This document shows, piece after piece, positions 47,269-56,342 of a stretch of 64,000 nt of DNA. The notes under the pieces were generated by a model, which searched no databases, was not told the DNA's origin, and worked only from the letters and a program-made list of their open reading frames with translations. Source of the stretch: Motilimonas pumila (GTDB lineage Bacteria > Pseudomonadota > Gammaproteobacteria > Enterobacterales > CBDFNC01); NCBI RefSeq assembly GCF_003596335.1, contig NZ_QZCH01000016.1, forward strand, positions 52,754 to 116,753. The letters are read 5' to 3'. The position numbers and the translations under genes are program-made. Each line of letters starts with the position of its first letter. Positions within the stretch are counted from its first letter, which is position 1.

Positions 47269-48132
47269 GTGCAACGTTTCATTCAATTTCTAGTCTTATG
47301 TTTCAGTGTTTTATCATTCCAAGCTATGGCTGCCAAAGATGAGCCATTGATTCTTGTTATTCCCGCAGATGTGAAAGAAGACTACGAAGTCTACATCGAT
47401 GGCCGCGACCCGCTCAAAATGACGGAGTACCACGGCGATGGTGCACGGCGCGACGTGGTTGAAGTGGTGCTAGTGCAACAAGCGTTGCGTTTGGGAGGTT
47501 ATGATGGGCCACTACGGTTTATTACAGCCGACTCTCATGCGCGTATTGTTAAACAAATTTTAGGCGGCCGTGCGGTGATGAGTGGCAATTCCATTTGGCT
47601 TGACTTACTTACGAGCCACGATGGGTTACTGTATGTTTCTGAGCCCATTATAGAAACCGGACAGTTTGAAGCAGGTTTGTATACCATTGAAAGTAACAAA
47701 ACGGCACTGCAAGCAAGGCAGCTTGATGAAGTAAGAAGTTTAACCGCCGTATCAAGTAAAGCGTGGATAAAAGATTGGCAAACCCTGAACGCGATGAAGA
47801 TGAAAAAACTCATTAACACGGTTAAGTGGTCGTCGATGGTAAAAATGGTAAACATTGGTCGCGCTGACTTTCTACTGGCACCGTTTCAGCCCACTGATGA
47901 CATGTCGTTTGAGCCTGAAGGCGTTAAGTTGATTCCTATTCCTAATGTCAAAATCGGTTTACAAGGCTCTCGTCACTTCGCTATTTCCAAGCGTCACCCG
48001 CAAGGTCACGCTGTTGCGAAAGCACTTGATAAAGGTTTGTTAATCATGAAAGAGCAAGGCATTATTCAAAAAGGTTACGAAGACTCTGGTTTCTTTAATA
48101 CTAAAGTCAAAGACTGGACCCGATTACCTTAG
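47269..48132 (+). CDS. Periplasmic solute-binding-like protein, unknown ligand
   Basis: 287 residues with a signal peptide (cleavage near FQAMA). The start is a GTG with GAGGAG about 9 nt upstream. The mature protein resembles two-lobed family-3 binding proteins: VQQALRLGGYDGPLRFI, DSHARIVKQILGGRAVMSG and IGRADFLLAPF. It ends with the usual YEDSGFFN-type helix. No permease or kinase gene adjoins it, so the partner is unknown. A strong terminator follows. Confidence 0.6.
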   Translation: MQRFIQFLVLCFSVLSFQAMAAKDEPLILVIPADVKEDYEVYIDGRDPLKMTEYHGDGARRDVVEVVLVQQALRLGGYDGPLRFITADSHARIVKQILGGRAVMSGNSIWLDLLTSHDGLLYVSEPIIETGQFEAGLYTIESNKTALQARQLDEVRSLTAVSSKAWIKDWQTLNAMKMKKLINTVKWSSMVKMVNIGRADFLLAPFQPTDDMSFEPEGVKLIPIPNVKIGLQGSRHFAISKRHPQGHAVAKALDKGLLIMKEQGIIQKGYEDSGFFNTKVKDWTRLP

Positions 48133-48151
48133 CCACCACCATGCATCAGTG

Positions 48152-48182
48152 AAAAACAGCCAGCAATTTGCTGGCTGTTTTT
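48152..48182 (+). terminator. Terminator after the solute-binding-like gene
   Basis: aaaaacagccagc / gctggctgttttt with a short aattt loop, ending in T5. Confidence 0.85.
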
Positions 48183-48419
48183 GTTTTCGCGCTTAATAAG
48201 CGTGTTGAGTGTCCGCCAATCCGCTCAGCCTCCAAGGGATCTTTGTGCTTGATCACATTAATTTGCTCTATATTCTTCTGCTATTTACAACATATTGATG
48301 ACTTGTGATCTGTAACAGACTGATATACCAACATTTAAACTAAAGTCTAAGTGTCAGAATTCGCATGTGCCATTAATGTTAATGATGCAACAACTTATTA
48401 ACATTGATAGGAGCGCATA

Positions 48420-48683
48420 ATGGCCTTCGAAAATAAAGAAATGGCAAAACGCTATTGGGGAGAGAACCTCAAAGTAATGACAATCCTTCTCGCCATATGG
48501 TTCGCAGTTTCTTATGGCTGCGGCATCTTACTGGTAGAGCCGTTAAATCAAATCACCCTAGGCGGTTTTAAATTAGGTTTCTGGTTTGCTCAGCAAGGTT
48601 CGATATACACCTTCGTGGTACTGATTTTTGTCTACGTGGCAAAAATGAACCAAATCGACAAAAAATATAACGTAGAAGAGTAG
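48420..48683 (+). CDS. DUF4212 sodium/substrate symporter small subunit
   Basis: 87 residues with two membrane helices. It matches the small-subunit family (YWGENLKVMTILLAIWF; LGFWFAQQGSIYTFVVLIFVY). It is always found beside a VC_2705-type sodium:solute symporter and is thought to be part of it. GGAG stands 8 nt before the ATG. A CRP-like half site (ttgtgatc at 48303-48310) lies upstream. Confidence 0.92.
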   Translation: MAFENKEMAKRYWGENLKVMTILLAIWFAVSYGCGILLVEPLNQITLGGFKLGFWFAQQGSIYTFVVLIFVYVAKMNQIDKKYNVEE

Positions 48684-48691
48684 GAACTGAT

Positions 48692-50398
48692 ATGGATATT
48701 CAAACCTGGACCTTTATTTTAGTCGGCATAACCTTTGCCCTCTACATTGGTATCGCCATCTGGGCACGTGCAGCATCTACCGGCGAGTTTTACGTCGCAG
48801 GCGGCGGTGTACACCCAGTTGCTAATGGTATGGCAACGGCAGCTGACTGGATGTCAGCGGCCTCTTTTATTTCTATGGCCGGTATTATTTCTTTTATTGG
48901 TTATGACGGCGGTGTTTACCTGATGGGTTGGACCGGTGGCTACGTGCTTTTGGCTTTATGTTTAGCGCCTTACTTACGTAAGTTTGGTAAGTTTACTGTG
49001 CCAGATTTTATTGGTGACCGTTACTACTCACAAACGGCTCGCATGGTAGCGGTATTTTGTGCCATTTTTGTTTCTTTCACTTACGTTGCAGGTCAAATGC
49101 GTGGTGTAGGCGTGGTGTTCTCTCGCTTTTTAGAAGTGGACATCAACATGGGCATCATCATAGGTATGTGTATCGTGTTCTTCTACGCTGTAATGGGCGG
49201 CATGAAGGGCATTACTTATACCCAAGTTGCGCAGTACTGTGTATTGATTTTTGCCTTTATGGTTCCGGCGATTTTCACGTCTATCATGATGACAGGTAAC
49301 CCTGTACCTCAGCTGGGTTTTGGTGGCACGTTAGCCGATGGCTCTGGCACCTATTTACTGGATAAGGTGGACGGCTTATCTGCCGAGCTCGGATTTAATC
49401 AATATACCGACGGCTCCAAGTCGATGGTTGACGTATTCTTTATTACTGCAGCATTAATGGTAGGTACCGCTGGTCTACCACACGTTATTATTCGCTTCTT
49501 TACTGTACCAAAAGTGCGTGATGCACGTATCTCTGCTGGTTGGGCGTTAATTTTTATCGCCATTCTATACACAACTGCGCCAGCCGTAGCCGCTTTTGCC
49601 CGTGTTAATATGATTGATTCTATTAATGGCCCAGACATGAAAGGTGTGGCGGCAGAGCAAGCACCAGGTTGGGTGACTAACTGGGAGAAAACAGGTCTAG
49701 TTAAGTGGGAAGATAAAAACGGTGACGGCCGTATGTTCTACTCGGGTGATGAGCGTAACGAAATGGACATTAACCGTGACATTATCGTACTGGCATCTCC
49801 TGAGCTGGCAAACTTGCCTAACTGGGTTGTGGCATTGCTCGCAGCTGGTGGACTCGCGGCGGCACTGTCGACAGCAGCAGGTCTACTACTGGTTATTTCA
49901 ACCTCGGTAGCACATGACTTACTGAAAAAAGGCTTTAAGCCCAACATGACAGACAAGCAAGAGCTGCTCGCGGCGCGTTTAAGTGCGGTAGGTGCGGTGA
50001 TTGCAGCAGGTTACATGGGCATTAATCCACCCGGCTTTGTGGCGCAGGTGGTAGCGTTTGCCTTTGGCTTAGCAGCGTCCTCGTTCTTCCCAGCGATTAT
50101 TTTAGGTATTTTCTACAAGAAAATGAACAAAGAGGGTGCCATTGCCGGCATGATTGCAGGTATTGCATTCACTACGGCTTACATCGTGTTCTTTAAGTTC
50201 ATTAACCCTGAACTCAACACGCCAGAAAACTGGTGGTTTGGCATCTCACCTGAAGGTATTGGTACTTTAGGCATGATCTTAAACTTCGTGGTAGCCATTG
50301 CAGTGAATAAAGTCACCGCAGAAACGCCACAAGAAGTACAAGACATGGTTGAAAGCATTCGCTATCCAAAAGGTGCAGGTGAAGCGACACATCATTAA
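48692..50398 (+). CDS. Sodium:solute symporter, VC_2705 subfamily (acetate-permease-like)
   Basis: 568 residues, ~13 spans. SSS-family blocks: GEFYVAGGGVHPVANGMATAADWMSAASFI and GTAGLPHVIIRFFTVPKVRDAR. A cytoplasmic or periplasmic insert of ~75 residues (VNMIDSINGPDMKGV ... GDERNEMDINRD) includes an acidic DKNGDGR calcium-loop-like segment. It is related to ActP, which imports acetate and other short carboxylates with Na+. The 8-nt gap to the DUF4212 gene shows they are one unit. Confidence 0.92.
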   Translation: MDIQTWTFILVGITFALYIGIAIWARAASTGEFYVAGGGVHPVANGMATAADWMSAASFISMAGIISFIGYDGGVYLMGWTGGYVLLALCLAPYLRKFGKFTVPDFIGDRYYSQTARMVAVFCAIFVSFTYVAGQMRGVGVVFSRFLEVDINMGIIIGMCIVFFYAVMGGMKGITYTQVAQYCVLIFAFMVPAIFTSIMMTGNPVPQLGFGGTLADGSGTYLLDKVDGLSAELGFNQYTDGSKSMVDVFFITAALMVGTAGLPHVIIRFFTVPKVRDARISAGWALIFIAILYTTAPAVAAFARVNMIDSINGPDMKGVAAEQAPGWVTNWEKTGLVKWEDKNGDGRMFYSGDERNEMDINRDIIVLASPELANLPNWVVALLAAGGLAAALSTAAGLLLVISTSVAHDLLKKGFKPNMTDKQELLAARLSAVGAVIAAGYMGINPPGFVAQVVAFAFGLAASSFFPAIILGIFYKKMNKEGAIAGMIAGIAFTTAYIVFFKFINPELNTPENWWFGISPEGIGTLGMILNFVVAIAVNKVTAETPQEVQDMVESIRYPKGAGEATHH

Positions 50399-50419
50399 TC
50401 TCTCCTTGTATTGATGTTT

Positions 50420-50443
50420 GCCCGGCAATTGCCGGGCTTTTTT
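50420..50443 (+). terminator. Terminator after the symporter gene
   Basis: gcccggc / gccgggc with loop aatt, followed by T6. Confidence 0.9.
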
Positions 50444-50530
50444 GTATTCTGCAACGCTAAATAGGGGTTTGACTTTTATTTGACCTGTGCTGGGTTGACA
50501 TAATAAGTCCTAATATTCCGGAGATGTTAA

Positions 50531-50848
50531 ATGAAGCTGGTGTTGAGTTATTTCATTCGTAGCCTGATTACCTGTTGCGTTTTACTGAGTGTGTGTTTTA
50601 CCCATGCTCACTGGTTAGAAGCAAGGAGCCTTAGTGATTTAATATTTTGGTACGGCTTAGTAGGTTTTGTGGTAGGCATGTTATTGATTCAATCATACTT
50701 TGCAGGTGAAGATGAAGACAAATTAATCCAAGAGTGGCTTAAACCAAGCAGAGCCAATACAAACCCAAGCGGTTTTGGTGCAGTTAAAATGGGCCTGCCA
50801 TTCGTGGTGAGCTCGCTAGGGTTAATTGCTTACGCTATTTACATCTAG
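50531..50848 (+). CDS. Small membrane protein of unknown function
   Basis: 105 residues with three hydrophobic segments (about residues 10-25, 38-56 and 85-104) and a polar loop containing EDEDKLIQEWLKPSR between the second and third. There is no obvious family. CGGAG lies 8 nt before the ATG, and it has its own promoter-sized gap after the symporter terminator. Confidence 0.65.
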   Translation: MKLVLSYFIRSLITCCVLLSVCFTHAHWLEARSLSDLIFWYGLVGFVVGMLLIQSYFAGEDEDKLIQEWLKPSRANTNPSGFGAVKMGLPFVVSSLGLIAYAIYI

Positions 50849-50932
50849 GTACATTTTCGTTTTTTTAGCCAGCGCCAACAACTGCCTCTGACAAACCTAT
50901 CTAATCGCGACTCAACTCACAAGGTGGCATCG

Positions 50933-51856
50933 CTATTGTATGTTCGTATGCTCAGCGAGCCCTTGCTGAATAAAAAAAACTTTCAAAAAATCCACCAATA
51001 ATCGTAATTTCCTTGCATTGGCACCACCGGCTGGAAAGACGGCGTAAACCTGAATCGGCTTAAGCTGATAATCTTCTAGAATACGCATTAAACTGCCTTG
51101 TTGAATTTTCGGCTCTGCATCATAAAGCGGGATCCTAGCGAGGCCATGGCCTCCTTCTACGAATGCGGTTCTTGCTGCGGCATTATTGGTGTGAATACTG
51201 GCTTTCATTGCCACGCTGTATGAACGTTCGCCTTTGCTTAGTTCTAGGGTTGAAGACGTCAGTTTGTAATTGACCCATTGGTGCCCGGCTAGCTCCGTCG
51301 GGTGCAAAGGAATGCCGTGTTGTTTGAGATAAGCAGGCGAGGCGCATAAACAATTGTGCAAGGTAGATAATTTCGCCGCTTGTAGGCCAGAATCAGAAAG
51401 TGGCGCACCGCGAATAGCAAGATCGATTCCTTGTTTAATTATGTTCACAACATCATCGGTCAAGGTCACGTCCAGTTCAATCTTAGGGTATAAACGACGA
51501 AATTCATTCAGTGCAGGCACTATTGTGTGCATGCCTACATTGACGGAGCAAGTAATTTTTAATAAGCCAACAGGATCTTGTTTTAAGTTCTCAATGTGTT
51601 GATTCGCCGCGCTGGCTTGCTCGGCAATGATTTTACAATGTTGGTAATAATCTTTGCCCGCTTCGGTTAATGACAAGGTGCGGGTAGAGCGGTTGATCAG
51701 TTTAATGTTCAGTTGTTTTTCTAATTTTTTAATGTGATAGCTCACTACCGCGCGTGACAAGCCCAGTCGTTTTGCAGCGCCGCTTAAGCTACCTTGCTCG
51801 ATAACGTGGGCAAATACCACCATGCTTTTTAATTGTTCAAACGAAACATCCAACAT
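50933..51856 (-). CDS. LysR family transcriptional regulator
   Basis: 307 residues from the ATG at 51856, which has AGAGG 7 nt upstream; a GTG two codons earlier is less likely. An N-terminal winged HTH (GSLSGAAKRLGLSRAVVSYHIKKLEKQLN) is followed by a linker helix and an effector domain. It resembles the CrgA/PtxR-like group (IKQGIDLAIRGAPLSDSGL). It is divergent from the DJ-1/reductase/GST genes and probably controls them and itself through the dyad at 51885-51905. Confidence 0.9.
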   Translation of the reverse strand: MLDVSFEQLKSMVVFAHVIEQGSLSGAAKRLGLSRAVVSYHIKKLEKQLNIKLINRSTRTLSLTEAGKDYYQHCKIIAEQASAANQHIENLKQDPVGLLKITCSVNVGMHTIVPALNEFRRLYPKIELDVTLTDDVVNIIKQGIDLAIRGAPLSDSGLQAAKLSTLHNCLCASPAYLKQHGIPLHPTELAGHQWVNYKLTSSTLELSKGERSYSVAMKASIHTNNAAARTAFVEGGHGLARIPLYDAEPKIQQGSLMRILEDYQLKPIQVYAVFPAGGANARKLRLLVDFLKVFFIQQGLAEHTNIQ

Positions 51857-51884
51857 TGGCACACCTCTGTATAAATTCCCATTA

Positions 51885-51905
51885 TTGTATCAATAATTAA
51901 TACAA
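51885..51905. promoter_or_regulatory. LysR-type operator dyad
   Basis: TTGTAT-N9-ATACAA, a perfect 6-bp inverted repeat containing a T-N11-A core. It lies in the 149-bp divergent gap, 29 bp from the LysR start and ~100 bp from the DJ-1 gene start. Confidence 0.55.
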
Positions 51906-52005
51906 AGTTGTCGACATAACCTACATTGTTAAGTTGATAGTAAGGCATATACTTGTCTGACATTGAACATAGAACAGCATTAAAGCTAAACAAAAGGCGA
52001 CAAAA

Positions 52006-52695
52006 ATGAGCACAAAAAAAATATTGATGGTACTTACCTCTCACGACCAACTTGGTGATACGGGAGACAAAACCGGATTTTGGATTGAAGAGTTTGCCGC
52101 GCCGTATTATGCGCTGTTAGATGCTGGCTTTGAGGTGACACTGGCTACCCCTCAAGGTGGTGCTGCGCCCATTGACCCGAAAAGTGAGTTAGCTGATTTT
52201 CAAACCCCAGCAACCGAGCAATACTTTGGCGACGCCGCCGCTCAACACGCTGTGGCGAATACACACGTGTTAGCAAGTGTTGAAGCGGCTGACTATGATG
52301 GAGTTTTTTACCCTGGGGGCCATGGGCCATTATGGGATCTTGTCGATAACCCAGACTCAATTAGTTTGCTTGAACAATTTCTTAGCGCAAATAAACCTGT
52401 ATCCGCTGTCTGCCACGCGACCGCGGCCTTACTGAACGTTAAAGAGCCAAGCGGTCTATTCGCCGTCAAGGGTAAAGCGGTAGCGGGTTTTACCAATACC
52501 GAAGAAGCGGCGGTAGGGCTAACCGACGTAGTGCCGTTTTTACTGCAAGATGCCTTAGTAGCGCGCGGTGCAGACTTCCAACAATCTGATGATTGGCATG
52601 CTTTTGCGGTACAAGACGGTTTACTCATTTCAGGCCAAAACCCTGCTAGTTCTGTCTTAGTTGCGCAAAAACTGATCCAGCATATACAAGGCTAA
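52006..52695 (+). CDS. DJ-1/PfpI superfamily protein (Hsp31-like class I glutamine amidotransferase fold)
   Basis: 229 residues. A nucleophile elbow AVCHATAALL with Cys136 is preceded by the GVFYPGGHGPLWDL strand-loop. This is the larger Hsp31/ChpD-like class, which handles glyoxals and damaged proteins. The N-terminus (MSTKKILMVLTSHDQLGDTG) is typical. First gene of an array that also contains a quinone-type oxidoreductase and a GST, suggesting defence against electrophiles (inference). Confidence 0.88.
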   Translation: MSTKKILMVLTSHDQLGDTGDKTGFWIEEFAAPYYALLDAGFEVTLATPQGGAAPIDPKSELADFQTPATEQYFGDAAAQHAVANTHVLASVEAADYDGVFYPGGHGPLWDLVDNPDSISLLEQFLSANKPVSAVCHATAALLNVKEPSGLFAVKGKAVAGFTNTEEAAVGLTDVVPFLLQDALVARGADFQQSDDWHAFAVQDGLLISGQNPASSVLVAQKLIQHIQG

Positions 52696-52700
52696 AATTT

Positions 52701-52755
52701 ACTCAGTGGATTTTGCCACCTGAGCGACAAGGCGATGACTTATAAGTGATCGCCT
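52701..52755. other. Two consecutive hairpins between DJ-1 gene and reductase gene
   Basis: First: ctcagtgg / ccac-ctgag (52702-52724). Second: aggcgat (52730-52736) / atcgcct (52749-52755) enclosing acttataagt. No T run follows. They could cause partial termination or RNA processing, giving uneven expression of the two genes. Confidence 0.4.
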
Positions 52756-52829
52756 CGTGCATCTTCATCATACTGCAAATTTAGCGTCTACACTGGATCT
52801 GTGTCGATACAATAGATAAGAGAAAGTTT

Positions 52830-53873
52830 GTGAATCAAAACCTAATCGTAAACCGCCAAATTTTATTGGCTTCTCGCCCTGTTGGTGCGCCAACGCCGAG
52901 TAATTTCAACTTTACTGAAACAGTTATTCCCAAGCCGCAGCAAGGTGAAGTGCTGTTAAGAACCGTTTATCTTTCCTTGGACCCGTATATGAGAGGACGC
53001 ATGAGCGATGCCGAATCTTATGCTGAACCGGTAGCCATTGGTGAAGCCATGGTCGGCGGCTGCGTTTGCCGAGTTGAACAGTCATTAAACAGTGATTTCG
53101 AGCAAGGAGATTGGGTGGTCGCGTTTGCCGGTTGGCAAGACTACAGCCTCTCTGATGGCAGTCAGTTAATTAAACTCTCCCCAGAGATGGCGAACCCTTC
53201 CTATGCGTTGGGCATTTTAGGCATGCCGGGTTTAACCGCTTACATGGGGCTGCTTGACATTGGTCAACCCAAAGCCGGAGACACAGTGGTGGTAGCCGCA
53301 GCGACAGGCGCCGTGGGTAGCTTAGTTGGTCAAATTGCAAAACTCACTGGCTGTAAAGTGATTGGCATAGCCGGAGGCACAGACAAATGCTTGTACGCCT
53401 GTGAAACGTTAGGCTTTGATGCTTGTATTGACCACTACCAAGACGACTTTGCGCAGCAGCTGGCCGCAAGTTGTGAACAAGGCATTGATGTGTACTTTGA
53501 AAATGTGGGAGGTAAAGTGTTCGACGCTGTCATGCCACTATTGAACCCTGCAGCGCGTGTCCCTGTGTGCGGCCTTATTTCTCAATATAATGCGACCCAT
53601 TTGCCTGAGGGCCCTGATCGCCTTTCGGCATTAATGGCCTTGCTGTTGATCAAGCGCATTAAAATGCAGGGATTTATCGTATTTGATGATTATGGCCACC
53701 GTTATGGGGAGTTTTTCAGCGCCATGCAACAATGGCTGGCTCAAGGCAGGCTCATTTATAAAGAAGACAAAGTTGAGGGCCTCGCTAATGCCGTGCCAGC
53801 CTTTATCGGATTATTACAAGGTGAGAACTTTGGCAAACTGGTGGTGCGAGTAGGCCCTGACCACCTTGCTTAA
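52830..53873 (+). CDS. curA: NADPH-dependent MDR family reductase (CurA-like)
   Basis: 347 residues starting with GTG; AGAGAAAG precedes it. This is a zinc-free medium-chain reductase: LSLDPYMRGRMSD near residue 50, nucleotide-binding AATGAVGSLVGQIAKLTGCKVIG near residue 155 and VYFENVGGKVFDAVMPLLN. Such enzymes reduce double bonds of enones and aldehydes with NADPH. It lies second in the LysR-linked array, 2 nt from the GST frame. Confidence 0.88.
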   Translation: MNQNLIVNRQILLASRPVGAPTPSNFNFTETVIPKPQQGEVLLRTVYLSLDPYMRGRMSDAESYAEPVAIGEAMVGGCVCRVEQSLNSDFEQGDWVVAFAGWQDYSLSDGSQLIKLSPEMANPSYALGILGMPGLTAYMGLLDIGQPKAGDTVVVAAATGAVGSLVGQIAKLTGCKVIGIAGGTDKCLYACETLGFDACIDHYQDDFAQQLAASCEQGIDVYFENVGGKVFDAVMPLLNPAARVPVCGLISQYNATHLPEGPDRLSALMALLLIKRIKMQGFIVFDDYGHRYGEFFSAMQQWLAQGRLIYKEDKVEGLANAVPAFIGLLQGENFGKLVVRVGPDHLA

Positions 53874-53920
53874 TATTGGGTAAAAGCACATCAGTTAAAA
53901 TCGTTTCAAAAAGGACTTTC

Positions 53921-54529
53921 ATGTTAACCCTGCATCATTTAAATGAGTCGCGTTCACGACGCGTATTATGGTTATTAGAAGAGTTGGCCATGCCATACGA
54001 GCTTATCAAACATCAACGTGACCCCGTTACCCAGTTGTCACCAGAGAGTTTGAAACAAGTTCACCCGCTGGCCAAAGCTCCGGTGATTGTTGATGGTCAC
54101 CTCACTTTGTGTGAGTCTGGAGCTGTGTTGGAGTATATTTTGGACAAAGCCGGTGATACGCCTTTAAAGCCGGCGCCTGGCAGTCAAGAGTATTACCATT
54201 ACTTACAATGGCTGCATTTCGCAGAAGGCTCATTAGGCTTGGCATTGATAAGCCATTTGTTTTTAACGATGGAGCAAAGAAGCGGCGAACAGCCCATGGA
54301 CGGCTACATCAATAAAGAGGTCGCCCTCGACCTAGACTACATTGAGGCTACCTTAGTCAAACAAGCGTATTTTGCCGGCAACACTTTTAGTGCCGCTGAC
54401 ATCATGATGGTGTTTATGCTGGAGTTGGCCGCAAAACTTAATTTGCTTGAGCCGCGACCTCATTGTCGTAACTACCTTAAAAATGTGCAGCAACGCAGCG
54501 CTTATCAGCGCGCGCTCAGTCACGGTTAA
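53921..54529 (+). CDS. Glutathione S-transferase family protein
   Basis: 202 residues from the ATG at 53921 (MLTLHHLNESRSRRVLWLLEEL), which has AAAGGA 8 nt upstream; the frame open from 53876 overlaps no ribosome site. A thioredoxin-like N-terminal domain has the cis-Pro (LAKAPVIVDG) and the ESGAVLEYIL glutathione contact. A helical C-terminal domain contains FSAADIMMVF. It conjugates glutathione to electrophiles. Third gene of the LysR-linked set. Confidence 0.88.
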   Translation: MLTLHHLNESRSRRVLWLLEELAMPYELIKHQRDPVTQLSPESLKQVHPLAKAPVIVDGHLTLCESGAVLEYILDKAGDTPLKPAPGSQEYYHYLQWLHFAEGSLGLALISHLFLTMEQRSGEQPMDGYINKEVALDLDYIEATLVKQAYFAGNTFSAADIMMVFMLELAAKLNLLEPRPHCRNYLKNVQQRSAYQRALSHG

Positions 54530-54894
54530 CAAGCATAAAGACGATAGGGCATGCATATTTCCTTTGTGCTCTTTGCGGCAACATTTAGCTTGCTAAAACT
54601 CAATGGATTTAAACTCTCTTGCGGTTGAAGGTTTTCGTGGTGCAATCGTGGCGTACAGATGTGTTTGTTATTTTGTGTTTTTTAAGACAGGGGCGTTTGA
54701 AAGCGCAATACAGTGCCATTAAATACGCCCGTTATATTACGTATTTCTGACCTTGGTCCTCGAAAACCCAGCCCGTTGAAATCACTCTGGCGAAAGGAAA
54801 CCGCGTTTGTCGATTTGTGTCATTGCTGCGTGATATCAATGTCTTTCTGTTAGCCTAGGTTATACTTTGGCGGTGACCTCACGAGTGGAAAAGC
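54530..54894. other. 365-bp gap, possibly holding decayed coding DNA
   Basis: On the minus strand a 45-codon open stretch (54685-54819) ends at TAA 54682-54684, has no ATG and is bounded upstream by TGA. Its translation looks protein-like (for instance SDFNGLGFRGPRSEI) but I cannot assign it. No other feature seen. Confidence 0.25.
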
Positions 54895-55443
54895 ATGATG
54901 ACTGAGTTTGAAAAGATGTGCCAAGGCCTTGACTATGACGCACAGGATCCTGAGTTCGCATTGCTCAGAAGTCGGGCGTTCGAGCTGCTACAAAAAATCA
55001 ATCAAAGGCCTTTTACCCATGGCAGGCCCTACGTCACAGAGCTACTGCAGCGCCTCGGTGATAATGCCGTAGTGTGTCCGCCATTTTTGTGTGAGTACGG
55101 TAAAACCATCGCTATTGGTCGAGATACCTTCATTAATATGGGGGTCACCATGTTAGATAATGCCCCTATCACCATAGGCAATAACGTACTTATTGGCCCA
55201 AGTTGTCAGTTTTATACTCCGTCACATTCTTTGGATCATCATTCTCGGCGTAAGTGGGAAGTACAATGTTTGCCCATAGTGGTGGAAGACGACGTATGGA
55301 TTGGCGGCAATGTCGTGATATGCCAAGGCGTTACTATTGGTGCTCGCGCTGTGATTGCCGCGGGCTCTGTGGTAACCAAAGATGTCGAATCAGACGCTTT
55401 GTATGGCGGAGCACCTGCAAAGAAAATAAAAATGCTTAAATAA
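54895..55443 (+). CDS. maa: Maltose/galactoside O-acetyltransferase family protein
   Basis: 182 residues. A short helical N-terminal Mac domain (MTEFEKMCQGLDYDAQDPE) is followed by left-handed beta-helix hexapeptide repeats: ITIGNNVLIGPSCQFYTPSH, WIGGNVVICQGVTIGARAV and AAGSVVTKDV. The catalytic His is in the YTPSHSLD loop. It acetylates sugars with acetyl-CoA; exact sugar unknown. The start could be either of two adjacent ATGs. Confidence 0.9.
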   Translation: MMTEFEKMCQGLDYDAQDPEFALLRSRAFELLQKINQRPFTHGRPYVTELLQRLGDNAVVCPPFLCEYGKTIAIGRDTFINMGVTMLDNAPITIGNNVLIGPSCQFYTPSHSLDHHSRRKWEVQCLPIVVEDDVWIGGNVVICQGVTIGARAVIAAGSVVTKDVESDALYGGAPAKKIKMLK

Positions 55444-55651
55444 CAAGCTAAACCTATCTTCTGTTGATACTCATCTAGTGGCCTGCTTCGCGATTAGCGG
55501 TTGGATTATTGGGCCGACCCTCAAATTGTCTTCTGCGGTTTTTGTCGCCATGGCGGCTTTTGTGGCTTTGTTGTTTGCCTTTGGCTTGGTGGGCCTCTAC
55601 CACAAGGTAGAGGTTCACCAGCAAGCTAACGCATATCATGCTGGCCGATAG
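55430..55651 (+). pseudogene. Possible remnant of a membrane protein gene
   Basis: A 73-codon stretch open from a TAA just upstream and ending at TAG 55649-55651. It encodes two hydrophobic segments and a polar tail (YHKVEVHQQANAYHAGR). There is no ATG or ribosome site near its 5' end, and it overlaps the end of maa. This looks like the C-terminal end of a lost transporter or similar protein. Unassigned. Confidence 0.3.
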
Positions 55652-55706
55652 TTACTGGCCATTCAAGTGCTCAATAAATACAGCTGACTAAGGTTTTAAG
55701 GCCTTT

Positions 55707-56342
55707 TTACCGCCTTCGTTTTTTGGAATCCGAAAAAGGCGGTGTCTGGCCGCCTATCGCACGCCATAACATATCAAAGCTGGTGTTGATGTAGTCAAGC
55801 TGCGAGATGCATTGAGCGTGCTTTGCGTCGATGACAAAGTGGGCACAGTGCAAAAAGTGGTGGTGACAAAAATCACGAATGATAATCAGGTCTAAAGCCG
55901 CAACCACACCAGCATGCCGCGCCAATATAATGCGCTCTTCTAAGGGCGCAAATGTTTCAGCGATAGACATATTTCTATGATGGCTGGCAGGGTGAAAGTG
56001 TACTTGACAAAAAAATGCCATGGCAACCGGATTAGCCATGGCCCAGTGCATTCCCGACAGCCACACGGATTTCAATTGTAAGTAGCTGTCAGAGAGCGCT
56101 GGCTCAGTCGAAACACAGCCAGCGTGATTCTCATTCTCACCGAATAGCGCCAAACGTAAGCTTTGTTTTAAATGCACAAACAATTCATCCACTAATGCAG
56201 CTTTGTTTTCAAAGTGGTGAAACAGGGTGCCTTTGGCTACGCCCGCGGTTGCGGCAATCTGCGCAGTCGCGGTACTTTCAATGCCGCGTTCGGCAAACAG
56301 CTGTAACGCGGCATCCAAGATACGTTGTTTTTTTGAGCTCAT
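55707..56342 (-). CDS. TetR family transcriptional regulator
   Basis: 211 residues. The N-terminal HTH (ILDAALQLFAERGIESTATAQIAATAGVAKGTLFHHF) is unmistakable; the C-terminal domain is helical and His-rich. The ATG overlaps the stop of the aldehyde dehydrogenase gene (ATGA), so it is the second gene of that operon and likely represses it through the palindrome at 57912-57929. Confidence 0.9.
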   Translation of the reverse strand: MSSKKQRILDAALQLFAERGIESTATAQIAATAGVAKGTLFHHFENKAALVDELFVHLKQSLRLALFGENENHAGCVSTEPALSDSYLQLKSVWLSGMHWAMANPVAMAFFCQVHFHPASHHRNMSIAETFAPLEERIILARHAGVVAALDLIIIRDFCHHHFLHCAHFVIDAKHAQCISQLDYINTSFDMLWRAIGGQTPPFSDSKKRRR

